DNA of 19,148 nt from an uncultured Pseudomonadota bacterium (GTDB lineage Bacteria; Pseudomonadota; Gammaproteobacteria; Methylococcales; Methylomonadaceae). Shown here in pieces: positions 1 to 8,069 of this stretch. Within the stretch, counting starts at the first letter, position 1; every line of letters starts with the position of its first letter. The translations under genes and the position numbers were made by a program. Location of the stretch: NCBI GenBank assembly GCA_903902945.1, contig CAIUWU010000291.1:1-19148 (forward strand). Direction: 5' to 3'. The notes under the pieces were generated by a model. That model saw only the letters and a program-made list of their open reading frames with translations. It had not been told where the DNA came from and did not search any database.

Positions 1-5
1 CGCCC

Positions 6-542
6 TCAACCTGGCGCAGACCCTGAACCTGGTGCATCCCTGACCCGGGTTGGCTGAGCGATCGGGGCGGAGAACTTAACGGGCGCCATTTCCAGAAACC
101 GCGCCCGTTCGCCAAGAAAAGCCGAATCACACGGCTGGGCGGCGAGAATACCGACCACCTCGCCCTGTTCCACGGCCAACGGCGAGCCTATAAACGGCAG
201 ATCCGGATTGTAAACCCCGAGGCGACTCAGAAAGCGTGGTTCATCAGCAATCCGCTCGACCACGATGGTGGCACCTTCGTCGAGAATGGCACCGACCAGC
301 CCCTCACCGGGATGGTAGCGCACGCTACGGTCAATAGCTTCGCCATGGATTTCGCAAATGCTCATGCTGTCATCTTCAAGATCACGCAGCGTGATCATGC
401 CGAAATGCAAGCCCGAGCGCTTATGCAGAATTTCCAGAATACCGCGCAGCTTATGGCGTAAATCATGCGCACTGTTCAGCATCTGGCTCACCAGAAACAA
501 GGTGTCCAGTTCTGACTCAACCAATAGCAAACGATCATTCAT
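6..542 (-). CDS. nifA: NifA, N-terminal GAF-domain part (partial, frame apparently broken)
   Basis: This is the start of the sigma-54-dependent activator of nif genes. Residues 1-152 form the N-terminal GAF sensor domain; the opening stretch with ELDTLFLVSQMLNSAHDL, then HPGEGLVGAI and the ERARFLEM end of the domain, is typical of NifA. After residue 152 the usual run into the AAA+ domain is missing. The frame gives a low-complexity tail rich in Ala, Pro and Gly, then stops at about 178 residues. The neighbouring frame, reading MHQVQGLRQVEG, stays open to the window edge and looks more like the coiled linker that follows the GAF domain. A one-base shift or a poor-quality sequence end is therefore likely. 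The ATG lies inside the end of nifL (8-base overlap), which suggests translational coupling. The AAA+ and HTH domains would lie outside the window. Identity of the GAF part is confident; the intactness of the gene is not. Confidence 0.85.
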   Translation of the reverse strand: MNDRLLLVESELDTLFLVSQMLNSAHDLRHKLRGILEILHKRSGLHFGMITLRDLEDDSMSICEIHGEAIDRSVRYHPGEGLVGAILDEGATIVVERIADEPRFLSRLGVYNPDLPFIGSPLAVEQGEVVGILAAQPCDSAFLGERARFLEMAPVKFSAPIAQPTRVRDAPGSGSAPG

Positions 543-2154
543 GATGCGTCACCGTCATTGAATGCTGTCGGGGAAAACGGATATTGAAGCGACAACCGGG
601 ACTATAGTCGGGATCGATTTCTATCAGACCGCGGTGCTGATTGACGATTTCGCGGACCATCACCAGCCCCATGCCGGCCTGACTGCTGCCGATACCGGTC
701 TGGGTAGTATAAAAAGGCTCAAACACCTTATTGCGCTGATGAACCGGAATACCGGGGCCAGTGTCGGCGATCAGCACACAAACCCAGCCATGCTGCACCA
801 GGGTACTGATGGTAATGCCGCGTTCGTTACTGCTGCCACGATTCATGGCATTGACGGCATTATCGATCAACTGCTTGAACAGCATTCTCAGCTTGTTTTC
901 AGCCCCCAGAATACTCGGTAAAACCGGATCCGGTAACCAATCCACCACTACCCCGTTGACCAGAAACTTCTGATTGTTGAGCAACATCACTTCATGCAGC
1001 AACTGATTGAGATTCACCGGCATTTCGGCCGACTCTGGAATTTCCGGCACACAACGACCCAAAGTGGCGAGGGTTTCCTCACCCATACGCTGAACCTGAT
1101 TCAGCAAATCACGCAAAGGCTGGTTTTCGGTATCGTTACGCTGCACCATCAGCTTGATAGCCGCCTTGATTTGGTTCAGTGGCTGGCCAATTTGATGCAT
1201 TGCGCCCAATAAGGTTTCACGAATACTGCGTAGATGCTCTTCTTCCGCCAATAAATTTCGTAGCACCTGAATCTGCAGCCTTTCCTGCTGTTGGCGTTGC
1301 CGGGTAATGTCATTAATACTCAGCAACAGATATTGCTTGGTCTGCTGAGAAAAAAAACTGTCGGCCTGGGTGTCGTTTTCAATAAAAAAATTACCTGAAC
1401 AGGAAAACCAGCGCGTGGTCCGCGCGCCACTGGCTTCGACTCTGACTTCCAGATTATTGAAGCTCTGGCCCAAAGTCTGTTCATCGCTCCACAGCTCACC
1501 GGTTTCATGTTGCAAGGCTTGCAAAAAAAACAAGGCCGGCTCGGGATGCTTAAGCTCGGTATGGAGCATTTTGTACATCTGATTATCGAGAATGATTTTT
1601 TGCTCGCGATCCAACACCACCATTGCTACCGACGAAGCATTGATCATCGATTCGATCAGTTGTTTCTGATTTTTGATCTGCTGTTCATCTTGGTGCAACT
1701 GGGTAATATCGCGATGCATGCCAATGTAATGACTGACGCGACCGGCTTCGTCCAGCATCGGCGCTATGGTCAATTCGGCCAGATAACGTTGCCCTTGTTT
1801 TCGGCGGTTGATCAACCGGCCCTGCCAGACTTGTTTGCCGGAGATGGTATGCCAGAGATCGTAGTACACCTGCCGGGGAGTGGATTTATCGGACAATCTG
1901 GATTCGTTTTCTCCCAGAATTTCAGTTTCGCTATACCCGGTCACCTCGGTGAATGCGGGATTGATATAGAGAATATTGGCTTTGCGATCAGTAATCGAAA
2001 TAGCAATCGGCGATTGTTCCACCGTCTTGATAAACAAAGACATGGGTAACGATTTAAGATCGCTTGTCAGCGGCAGCCTGTCACCGACAGGCATTACACT
2101 TAATAGGTCTGCCGCCACCTGATGATCAAGAAAATGGCTATCGGTTTTGCTCAT
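535..2154 (-). CDS. nifL: NifL, redox- and nitrogen-responsive anti-activator of NifA
   Basis: NifL is a flavoprotein that binds and inhibits NifA under oxidising or nitrogen-replete conditions. The 539-residue product is close to the A. vinelandii length (about 519). The FAD-type PAS1 domain covers about residues 40-155 (VEQSPIAISITDRKANILY, then GENESRLS and IGMHRDI), and a second PAS covers about 160-285. A histidine-kinase-like part follows: H-box His320 (GAMHQIGQPLNQI), N-box near Asn432 (LIDNAVNAMN), G1 DTGPGIP at 464-470 and G2 GMGL at 494-497. In the family this part binds ADP and is not known to phosphorylate NifA. The ATG at 2154 is chosen because AAGGG sits 5 bases upstream. A TTG-initiated extension from 2265 would start inside the -12 element of the promoter and is rejected. 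The gene overlaps nifA and diverges from rnfA. Confidence 0.96.
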   Translation of the reverse strand: MSKTDSHFLDHQVAADLLSVMPVGDRLPLTSDLKSLPMSLFIKTVEQSPIAISITDRKANILYINPAFTEVTGYSETEILGENESRLSDKSTPRQVYYDLWHTISGKQVWQGRLINRRKQGQRYLAELTIAPMLDEAGRVSHYIGMHRDITQLHQDEQQIKNQKQLIESMINASSVAMVVLDREQKIILDNQMYKMLHTELKHPEPALFFLQALQHETGELWSDEQTLGQSFNNLEVRVEASGARTTRWFSCSGNFFIENDTQADSFFSQQTKQYLLLSINDITRQRQQQERLQIQVLRNLLAEEEHLRSIRETLLGAMHQIGQPLNQIKAAIKLMVQRNDTENQPLRDLLNQVQRMGEETLATLGRCVPEIPESAEMPVNLNQLLHEVMLLNNQKFLVNGVVVDWLPDPVLPSILGAENKLRMLFKQLIDNAVNAMNRGSSNERGITISTLVQHGWVCVLIADTGPGIPVHQRNKVFEPFYTTQTGIGSSQAGMGLVMVREIVNQHRGLIEIDPDYSPGCRFNIRFPRQHSMTVTHHE

Positions 2155-2260
2155 AGAGGCCCTTGGAATCACAATCAATAAAATGCTCAGCGACTTAAGT
2201 ACCGGCTGTTCAGACAGCGCCACCGCAATCTGTAAACTGAAATGCCTGCCTGATTTAACT

Positions 2261-2276
2261 AGCAATTAAAACGCCA
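2261..2276 (-). promoter_or_regulatory. sigma-54 (-24/-12) promoter for nifLA
   Basis: Read on the minus strand this is TGGCGTTTTAATTGCT. It has the invariant GG and GC at the correct spacing and only one deviation from TGGCRC-N5-TTGCW. It lies about 110 bases before the nifL ATG. Two NifA-type sites lie about 100 and 140 bases upstream of it. This suggests nifLA is itself sigma-54 dependent, through NifA autoactivation or NtrC. I saw no convincing NtrC site. Confidence 0.6.
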
Positions 2277-2374
2277 ACTTTCCCTATGCTCCAAGCACGG
2301 TTTTAACCCCTTGTCATCTGCCCGATGGCTTTAGCATAAGCCCGATCGCTGCAGCCGTTGAGTCCCAGCCAATT

Positions 2375-2390
2375 TGTCAGCTTTACGACA
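2375..2390. promoter_or_regulatory. NifA upstream activating sequence 1 (shared, divergent)
   Basis: TGT-CAGCTTTACG-ACA is an exact TGT-N10-ACA match, with an extended palindrome TTGTC-N8-GACAA. It is 108 bases upstream of the rnfA -24 element and about 100 bases upstream of the nifL -24 element, so it is placed to serve both directions. The sequence is nearly identical to the site upstream of nifE at 10466-10481. Confidence 0.75.
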
Positions 2391-2415
2391 ATCGCCAGAC
2401 AAGGCCCTCGATAAT

Positions 2416-2431
2416 TGTGTTTTTCAATACA
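2416..2431. promoter_or_regulatory. NifA upstream activating sequence 2 (shared, divergent)
   Basis: TGT-GTTTTTCAAT-ACA is a second exact TGT-N10-ACA match. It lies 41 bases (about four helical turns) from the first site, so both would be on the same DNA face. It is 67 bases upstream of the rnfA -24 element. It lacks the longer flanking palindrome seen in the other two sites. Confidence 0.65.
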
Positions 2432-2496
2432 GCCCCGGCACCCATGCGCAACGGCTAAAGGTGCGAAACGCCCGTAACTAGGGCCTCTGGCAGTAT

Positions 2497-2512
2497 TGGC
2501 ACAGATGATGCT
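2497..2512 (+). promoter_or_regulatory. sigma-54 (-24/-12) promoter for the rnf operon
   Basis: TGGCACAGATGATGCT matches TGGCAC-N5-TTGCW at all but one position, with GG at 2498-2499 and GC at 2510-2511. It starts 49 bases before the rnfA ATG and lies downstream of two NifA sites. The expected transcript start is near 2523. No clear IHF site is visible between the NifA sites and this promoter. Confidence 0.82.
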
Positions 2513-2545
2513 GTTCTATTGGCAAATAGATGGGGATAGACAGCA

Positions 2546-3127
2546 ATGAGCGAATATCTAATGCTGATTTTTGGCACCGCACTGGTTAATAACGTAGTTC
2601 TGGTTAAATTCCTGGGCTTATGCCCGTTCATGGGAGTTTCCAATAAACTCGATACTGCGCTGGGTATGGGACTGGCGACTACTTTTGTTCTGACGCTGGC
2701 ATCAGGCGCCAGTTGGGTGGTTGAACATCAGTTACTGATTCCTTTCAACATCGGTTTTCTAAGAGTGCTGAGCTTCATTCTGGTAATCGCCACCGTGGTG
2801 CAGTTTACCGAGATGCTGATTCATAAAACCAGTCCGGTACTTTATCAGGTACTGGGTATTTTTCTGCCCCTGATTACCACCAACTGTGCCGTATTGGGCG
2901 TAGCCCTGCTCAATATCCAGGAGCAGTTCGATTTCATACACAGCTTATTGTTTGGTTTTGGTGCTGCTTTAGGATTTACCTTGGTGATGGTGCTCTTTGC
3001 CGGACTGCGCGAACGCTTGGCGTTAGCCGCAGTACCGGCCCTTTTTTCCGGCACCCCGATTGCATTTATCACTGCCGGCATCTTATCCCTGGCGTTTATG
3101 GGTTTCGCCGGGCTGTACAGCAAATGA
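2546..3127 (+). CDS. rnfA: RnfA, membrane subunit of the Rnf electron transport complex
   Basis: RnfA is one of two homologous integral membrane subunits of the Rnf complex. In diazotrophs the complex uses the ion gradient to push electrons from NADH to ferredoxin or flavodoxin for nitrogenase. The 193-residue product has about six hydrophobic helices and the RnfA signatures NNVVLVKFLGLCPFMGVS near the N-terminus and PLITTNCAVLGVALLN in the middle. The Cys in each motif is conserved in the family and is associated with an Fe-S centre between RnfA and RnfE. A GGGGA ribosome site lies 9 bases before the ATG. This is the first gene of a ten-gene operon with its own sigma-54 promoter. The alternative name rsxA (SoxR reduction) is unlikely given the nif setting. 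Confidence 0.96.
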   Translation: MSEYLMLIFGTALVNNVVLVKFLGLCPFMGVSNKLDTALGMGLATTFVLTLASGASWVVEHQLLIPFNIGFLRVLSFILVIATVVQFTEMLIHKTSPVLYQVLGIFLPLITTNCAVLGVALLNIQEQFDFIHSLLFGFGAALGFTLVMVLFAGLRERLALAAVPALFSGTPIAFITAGILSLAFMGFAGLYSK

Positions 3128-3144
3128 AACCATGAGAATCTGAT

Positions 3145-3681
3145 ATGTACATTTTCTCGGCGATTCTGATCCTCACTGCAATGGGCTGGCTATTTGGCTT
3201 GAGCCTGGGCATAGCCAGCAAATATCTGAAAGTTGAAAACGATCCGTTGGTCGAACGCATAGAAGCCTTGATGCCCGGTTCGCAATGTGGTCAGTGCGGC
3301 TTTCCTGGCTGTCGTCCGGCTGCCGAAGCACTGGCCAGCGGCAGCGCCCCGGTCAATCTCTGTCCGCCGGGCGGCAATCTACTGATAGAACAACTGGCCA
3401 ATTTACTGGGCATGGCAGTCGATCTGAGTCAGTCGGAAGACGAAGAACCGCTGGTAGCCAGAGTCAGCGAGGCCACTTGTACCGGCTGCACCCGCTGTTT
3501 CAAGGTCTGTCCGACTGATGCGATCGTCGGCGCCCCCAAACAGATTCATGCCGTGGTTGCCGACGCCTGTATCGGCTGCAAGAAATGCGTCGCGGTTTGT
3601 CCGACAGAATGTCTGCAAATGCACCCGGTTAGCGTCACACTGCGTGACTGGCGCTGGCCCAAACCTTTAGCCAACGCTTAA
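3145..3681 (+). CDS. rnfB: RnfB, iron-sulfur subunit of the Rnf complex
   Basis: RnfB carries electrons between the membrane part of Rnf and soluble ferredoxin. The 178-residue product has an N-terminal membrane anchor (about residues 2-24) and a four-Cys cluster motif at C48, C51, C56 and C73 (CGQCGFPGC type). Two ferredoxin-type [4Fe-4S] motifs follow at C112/115/118/122 and C142/145/148/152. This is the usual short RnfB architecture of proteobacteria. It follows rnfA by 17 bases and precedes rnfC by 11. Confidence 0.96.
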   Translation: MYIFSAILILTAMGWLFGLSLGIASKYLKVENDPLVERIEALMPGSQCGQCGFPGCRPAAEALASGSAPVNLCPPGGNLLIEQLANLLGMAVDLSQSEDEEPLVARVSEATCTGCTRCFKVCPTDAIVGAPKQIHAVVADACIGCKKCVAVCPTECLQMHPVSVTLRDWRWPKPLANA

Positions 3682-3692
3682 GTCAGCAGCTT

Positions 3693-5210
3693 ATGAAAAT
3701 GCTCTCTGTACTCGAACATCCCAGGCTGCGCGGCGGCGTGCATGCCGAAGAACACAAAACCGCAACGGCAACCTTACCGATTAATCTGCAGTTTCCCTTG
3801 CCCAAAAAACTCTATATCCCGGTGCAACAGCACGTCGGCAAACCTGCCGAACCGCTAGTGAAAGTGGGCGAGCAGGTTCTGAAAGGACAGTTGCTAGCCT
3901 ATAGCCAGGGGACCATTTCCGCACCGATTCATGCCCCCAGCTCCGGCACCATTATCGACGTGCTCGATTATCCGGCACCGCATCCTTCGGCACTGCCAAT
4001 CCGGACCATCATTCTGGAAACCGATGGCCGCGAACAATGGATCAAGACACCGGCAGTTGCAGATCCGTTTCAGCTCGATGCCGAAGAAATTTGTCTGCGG
4101 GTCGGTGCCGCAGGCGTGGTCGGCCTAGGGGGGGCAGTATTTCCTTCGGCGGTAAAACTGAATCTCGGCCGCAAGAACAGCATTCATACCCTGTTGATCA
4201 ACGGCGGCGAATGCGAACCTTATCTGACTTGCGACGACCGCCTGATGCAAGAGCGCTCCGAGCAAATCATCAGCGGTGTGCGCCTGATGTTACGTGGCAT
4301 GCATGGCAACCGGGCCATTATCGGCATCGAAGACAATAAGCCGGCGGCTTTCGCCGCAATGCAAACTGCCAGTCAGGGATTTGCCGAAATCGAAGTGGTC
4401 CAGGTGCCGGCCCGCTATCCGATGGGCTGGGATAGACAAATGCTGCGCTATTTGACCGGCTGGGAAATTCCGGCCGATGGCCGGGCAACCGATATTGGCG
4501 TCGTTATTCATAATGTCGCCACCGCTTACGCTGTCTATAAAGCGGTTATTCTCGGACAACCGCTGATCAGCCGTGTGGTGACCGTCGCGGGTAGTGCCGT
4601 TGGCAAACCGCAAAACATTGAAGTGCTGATCGGCACGCTGATCTCGGAACTGCTTGATTTTTGCCAGGCAGATAGCCAACAGACCGCGCGCCTGATCATC
4701 GGCGGACCGATGATGGGCGACGCGCTGCCGCTTAGTGAAGTACCGGTGGTAAAAGCCTGTAATGGCATTCTGGCACTATCGCATCAGGATATTGCCGAAC
4801 CGGAAGTACAGCCCTGCATTCGCTGTTCGCAGTGTGTCGAGGCCTGTCCGGTCGGGCTGTTGCCGCTGGAAATGGCCAGCCGGATTCGCGTCAACCAACT
4901 GGAGGCCGCAGTCGATTTAGGCCTTAAAGATTGCATCAATTGCGGCAGCTGTTCTTACGTCTGTCCCTCCAATATTCCTCTGGTGCATTATTTCAAATTT
5001 GCCAGCGGTGAATTATTCAAACGCCAGCGTCAGGCGCATAAGGCAGAACAAACCAAACGCCTGGCCGAAGACCGTCAACAGCGTATGGCACGTATTCGCC
5101 AGGAAGCCGATCTAGAAGCACAACGCACCATGGAAGCCCGTGCAGCACGGGCCCGCGAACTGGAAGCCGCCACTGCCACTGCTGCCAATTCCGCTCACGA
5201 GGTCAACTAA
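3693..5210 (+). CDS. rnfC: RnfC, NADH/FMN- and Fe-S-binding subunit of the Rnf complex
   Basis: RnfC is the peripheral subunit taken to be the NADH entry point. The 505-residue protein begins with the family motif HPRLRGGVHAEEHK (9-22). It then has the nucleotide/FMN-binding glycine-rich stretch GLGGAVFP (144-151) and GGECEP (171-176). Two [4Fe-4S] motifs are at C375/378/381/385 and C414/417/420/424. The last 70 residues are charged, Ala/Gln/Arg-rich and probably coiled coil, shorter than the long repeats of enterobacterial RsxC. The stop and the rnfD ATG share one base (TAATG). Confidence 0.96.
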   Translation: MKMLSVLEHPRLRGGVHAEEHKTATATLPINLQFPLPKKLYIPVQQHVGKPAEPLVKVGEQVLKGQLLAYSQGTISAPIHAPSSGTIIDVLDYPAPHPSALPIRTIILETDGREQWIKTPAVADPFQLDAEEICLRVGAAGVVGLGGAVFPSAVKLNLGRKNSIHTLLINGGECEPYLTCDDRLMQERSEQIISGVRLMLRGMHGNRAIIGIEDNKPAAFAAMQTASQGFAEIEVVQVPARYPMGWDRQMLRYLTGWEIPADGRATDIGVVIHNVATAYAVYKAVILGQPLISRVVTVAGSAVGKPQNIEVLIGTLISELLDFCQADSQQTARLIIGGPMMGDALPLSEVPVVKACNGILALSHQDIAEPEVQPCIRCSQCVEACPVGLLPLEMASRIRVNQLEAAVDLGLKDCINCGSCSYVCPSNIPLVHYFKFASGELFKRQRQAHKAEQTKRLAEDRQQRMARIRQEADLEAQRTMEARAARARELEAATATAANSAHEVN

Positions 5211-6280
5211 TGAATAACACTGCGATTAGCGGTCCGCATATTGCCGCCAGCAACAGCAACAGCACCAATCAGATCATGCGCAAAGTCATACTTGCCTTGC
5301 TGCCGGCAACCGGATTCGGCATTGTGATTTTCGGCTGGCCGGCCCTGTATCTGTGTCTGATTTCGGTCGGATCGGCACTGGCCTTTGAGGCCGTTTGCCT
5401 GCAATGCCGCGGCTTGAAACCGGGTCATTATCTGGCCGATGGCTCTGCGCTGTTAACCGGCCTACTGGTAGCACTGTCCTTACCGGCCTGGGCCCCTTGG
5501 TGGATAGCGATATTGGGTTCGGCAATCGCCATCGTACTAGGCAAGCAGGTTTACGGTGGTCTGGGACAAAACCCGTTCAATCCGGCCATGCTGGCCAGAG
5601 TGGCCTTGCTGATTTCATTCCCGGTTGAAATGACCACTTGGGTCAATCCCGGTCTGATCCTGCTGGGCCCCGGACCAATCGATAGTTTGGCAATCATCAT
5701 CTCGGGAGTCGCCAATCCTGATGCCGTCAGCGGCGCCACCACACTGGGCAGCGTCAAAACCGGCTTTTCCCTGAATCAGACACTACCCGGCATTCTTTAT
5801 GACTACTCGGGCTGGCTGGCCTTGCTGGGTTGGGAACGCGGCAGTCTTGGCGAAACTTCCAGCCTGCTACTACTGGCCTCGGGTCTGTGGTTATGGCGTC
5901 AGGGCGTCATTCAGTGGTACACACCGGCAGCATTGCTAGGCACCCTCAGTGTGCTGGCACTGTTATCTCACTGGATTGATCCGCAGCATTTTTTATCGGT
6001 CTGGGTGCATCTCAATTCGGGCGCACTGATGCTGGTGGCGTTTTTTATTGCCACTGATTATGTCACCTCACCCAACACCCGCCTCGGACAACTGATATTT
6101 GGCGCCGGCTGCGGTTTATTGATTTTTGTGATCCGTTCCTGGGGCGGTTACCCGGAGGGTACCGGCTTTGCAATCTTGCTGATGAACGCCCTCACCCCGG
6201 TCATAGATCATTACATCAAGCCCCGCATTTATGGCCGGTATCGCAATGGCAAGCCGCTTGATCTGGGCCAAACGGAGTAA
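5210..6280 (+). CDS. rnfD: RnfD, flavinylated membrane subunit of the Rnf complex
   Basis: RnfD is an integral membrane subunit with covalently bound FMN. The 356-residue product has about nine to ten hydrophobic segments. The flavinylation motif SGATTL is at 174-179, where Thr177 should carry the FMN through a phosphoester bond made by ApbE (not in this window). The first 22 residues are polar and Asn/Ser-rich, longer than the minimal RnfD N-terminus. The ATG overlaps the rnfC stop by one base. rnfG follows 6 bases downstream. Confidence 0.95.
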   Translation: MNNTAISGPHIAASNSNSTNQIMRKVILALLPATGFGIVIFGWPALYLCLISVGSALAFEAVCLQCRGLKPGHYLADGSALLTGLLVALSLPAWAPWWIAILGSAIAIVLGKQVYGGLGQNPFNPAMLARVALLISFPVEMTTWVNPGLILLGPGPIDSLAIIISGVANPDAVSGATTLGSVKTGFSLNQTLPGILYDYSGWLALLGWERGSLGETSSLLLLASGLWLWRQGVIQWYTPAALLGTLSVLALLSHWIDPQHFLSVWVHLNSGALMLVAFFIATDYVTSPNTRLGQLIFGAGCGLLIFVIRSWGGYPEGTGFAILLMNALTPVIDHYIKPRIYGRYRNGKPLDLGQTE

Positions 6281-6286
6281 CTGACC

Positions 6287-7027
6287 ATGACGATCAGCGC
6301 CGATCTTCTGAAACCCGTATTACAACGCCTGTGGCACCGACTGCAAACTGGCAGACAACAGTTGGCAACCTGGTTACAACCGGATCACCTGGCACAACTG
6401 CGACCGCAAATTCGCTATCAGGCCGCTGTGCTGGGGGGATTTGCGCTGTTATCGGCTTTATTACTGGGACTGGCAGATTTGTCGACCCGCAGCGTGATTC
6501 AAAGCCGGCTGGAAGATGACTTGAAAACCAGTCTTGAAGAGGTGATTCCAGCTGACCGCTATGACAATGATCTGCTTAGCAGCAGTATCACGGTGGATTC
6601 GACCGGCGCCGGTCTGGGGGCAGCAGAAACCCGGATTTATCTGGCCAGAAAACAAGGCCAGCTCAGTGCGGTCTGTTTCAAGTTTATCGCCCCTGACGGC
6701 TATGCCGGCCCGATTACATTGGTAATGGGTCTGGCCAGCGATGGTGAAATTCTGGGGGTCAGGATTATTTCCCATACTGAAACCCCCGGTCTGGGCGACA
6801 AAATTGAAATCAGCAAATCTAAATGGGTGCTGGAATTTGAAGGCAAATCCCTGAGCAATCTGAGCCTGGAGCTATGGAATGTCAAAAAAGACGGCGGGGT
6901 TTTCGATCAATTCGCCGGCGCTACCATTACGCCGCGCAAGGTAGTCCAGGCGATCAAGCGCGGCTTGGTGTTCTATCAGTCTCATCAAGCCGAACTGAGC
7001 CGCGCAGCAAACCTGCCGGCACCATGA
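6287..7027 (+). CDS. rnfG: RnfG, periplasmic flavinylated subunit of the Rnf complex
   Basis: RnfG is anchored by one N-terminal helix and exposes an FMN-binding domain to the periplasm. The 246-residue product has its single hydrophobic anchor at about 46-64. FMN-domain motifs are TETPGLGDKIE (164-174) and GATITP (211-216), with Thr213 the predicted covalent FMN site; the residue before the Gly is Ala rather than Ser. There are about 45 residues before the anchor, which is long for RnfG. The first ATG is kept because no internal start has a better ribosome site before the anchor, although a shorter protein cannot be excluded. It shares the operon with rnfD and rnfE. Confidence 0.93.
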   Translation: MTISADLLKPVLQRLWHRLQTGRQQLATWLQPDHLAQLRPQIRYQAAVLGGFALLSALLLGLADLSTRSVIQSRLEDDLKTSLEEVIPADRYDNDLLSSSITVDSTGAGLGAAETRIYLARKQGQLSAVCFKFIAPDGYAGPITLVMGLASDGEILGVRIISHTETPGLGDKIEISKSKWVLEFEGKSLSNLSLELWNVKKDGGVFDQFAGATITPRKVVQAIKRGLVFYQSHQAELSRAANLPAP

Positions 7028-7070
7028 ACCGTATTGTCAGCATTACCCGCATCAACTCGGAGATATTGTC

Positions 7071-7778
7071 ATGAAACTATCGATCCTGTTATCTGCGCCT
7101 TATCGCAAAATCGCTGCCGACGGCCTCTGGCATAACAACGTGGTGTTAAGCCAGAATCTGGCTTTATGTCCGTTACTGGCCGTCACCGGTACCGCGACCA
7201 ATGGCCTGGGTATGGGATTGGCAACCATGGTGGTAATGGTGGCCTCGAATGCCATCGTTTCCGCCAGCCGCCATCTGATTCCGGGTGAAATCCGGATTCC
7301 GGTGTTTGTGCTGTTAATTGCAGTCTTGGTCACCCTGGTCGATCTGCTGCTGAACGCCTGGATGCATGAATTACACAAAGTCCTGGGGCTGTTCATTCCA
7401 TTGATTGTCACCAACTGCGTGATTTTGGGCCGGGCTGAATCGTTTGCGTCGAAACAGCCACTACTGCCCTCGCTGTGGGACGGCCTGATGATGGGCGCCG
7501 GTTTTACCTTGGCTATGGTTACCTTGGGAGCCGGCCGGGAAATCATTGGTAGCGGCAGTCTGTTCATGAATGCCTCGGTTTTACTCGGCGAAAGCTTTCG
7601 CTTCATGGAAACCACCGTGATCCCTGACTACCAGGGGTTTCTGATCATGATTCTGCCGCCAGGCGGATTCATTATGCTGGGCTTCATGGTTGCCGGAAAA
7701 CGGCTGATCGATCTGAAACTGGCAAACCGCAAGCTCGCTATCCATGCTCAACTGCAAAGCGCCGGAGCAGTGTCATGA
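7071..7778 (+). CDS. rnfE: RnfE, membrane subunit of the Rnf complex
   Basis: RnfE is the membrane partner and homologue of RnfA. The 235-residue protein has the paired signatures WHNNVVLSQNLALCPLLAVT near the N-terminus and PLIVTNCVILGRAESFA in the middle; their Cys residues correspond to those of RnfA. It has about six hydrophobic helices. A GGAG ribosome site precedes the ATG at good spacing. The last codons overlap the rnfH start by 4 bases (ATGA), indicating translational coupling. Confidence 0.95.
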   Translation: MKLSILLSAPYRKIAADGLWHNNVVLSQNLALCPLLAVTGTATNGLGMGLATMVVMVASNAIVSASRHLIPGEIRIPVFVLLIAVLVTLVDLLLNAWMHELHKVLGLFIPLIVTNCVILGRAESFASKQPLLPSLWDGLMMGAGFTLAMVTLGAGREIIGSGSLFMNASVLLGESFRFMETTVIPDYQGFLIMILPPGGFIMLGFMVAGKRLIDLKLANRKLAIHAQLQSAGAVS

Positions 7779-8041
7779 ACGTCGGCGTATGTTATGCGGA
7801 AGCCGAAAGACAACTCTGGCTGCGACTGGAAGTACCCGACGGCAGTACCGTTGCACAAGCAATTGCTGTCTCCGGCATTCTAAAACTCTATCCCCACATT
7901 GATCTCGACAGTCAAAAAGTAGGGATATTCGGCAAGCTGGCCAAACTCGATACCCCGGTCAAAGAAGGCGACCGGGTTGAAATTTACCGAAAAATCACCG
8001 CGGATCCGCAGCAGGTACAACGCCGCCGGGTCGATATCTGA
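7775..8041 (+). CDS. rnfH: RnfH, small beta-grasp (ubiquitin-like) protein of the Rnf operon
   Basis: This 88-residue protein is of the RnfH/UPF0125 family: VGVCYAEAERQLWLRLEVP at the start, then DGSTVAQAIAVSGIL, VGIFGKLAKLD and GDRVEIYRKI. It is predicted to be soluble with a beta-grasp fold. Its exact role is not established. In A. vinelandii rnfH is reported as part of the nif-associated rnf1 operon next to nafY, and the same neighbourhood is seen here. The ATG overlaps the rnfE stop by 4 bases. Confidence 0.92.
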   Translation: MNVGVCYAEAERQLWLRLEVPDGSTVAQAIAVSGILKLYPHIDLDSQKVGIFGKLAKLDTPVKEGDRVEIYRKITADPQQVQRRRVDI

Positions 8042-8069
8042 ACCACTACTTTCCATCAGGAGACTTGAG

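Noticed and set aside
1507..2049. 180-residue open frame on the plus strand opposite nifL
   Set aside because: It is antisense to conserved NifL PAS coding sequence, has no ribosome site and no recognisable domain.
2155..2265. N-terminal extension of nifL from a TTG at 2265
   Set aside because: It would begin inside the -12 element of the predicted sigma-54 promoter, the residues do not resemble NifL, and the ATG at 2154 has a good ribosome site.
7100..7615. 171-residue open frame on the minus strand opposite rnfE
   Set aside because: It is a shadow of the well-conserved rnfE gene, rich in Pro, Ser and Thr without any domain.
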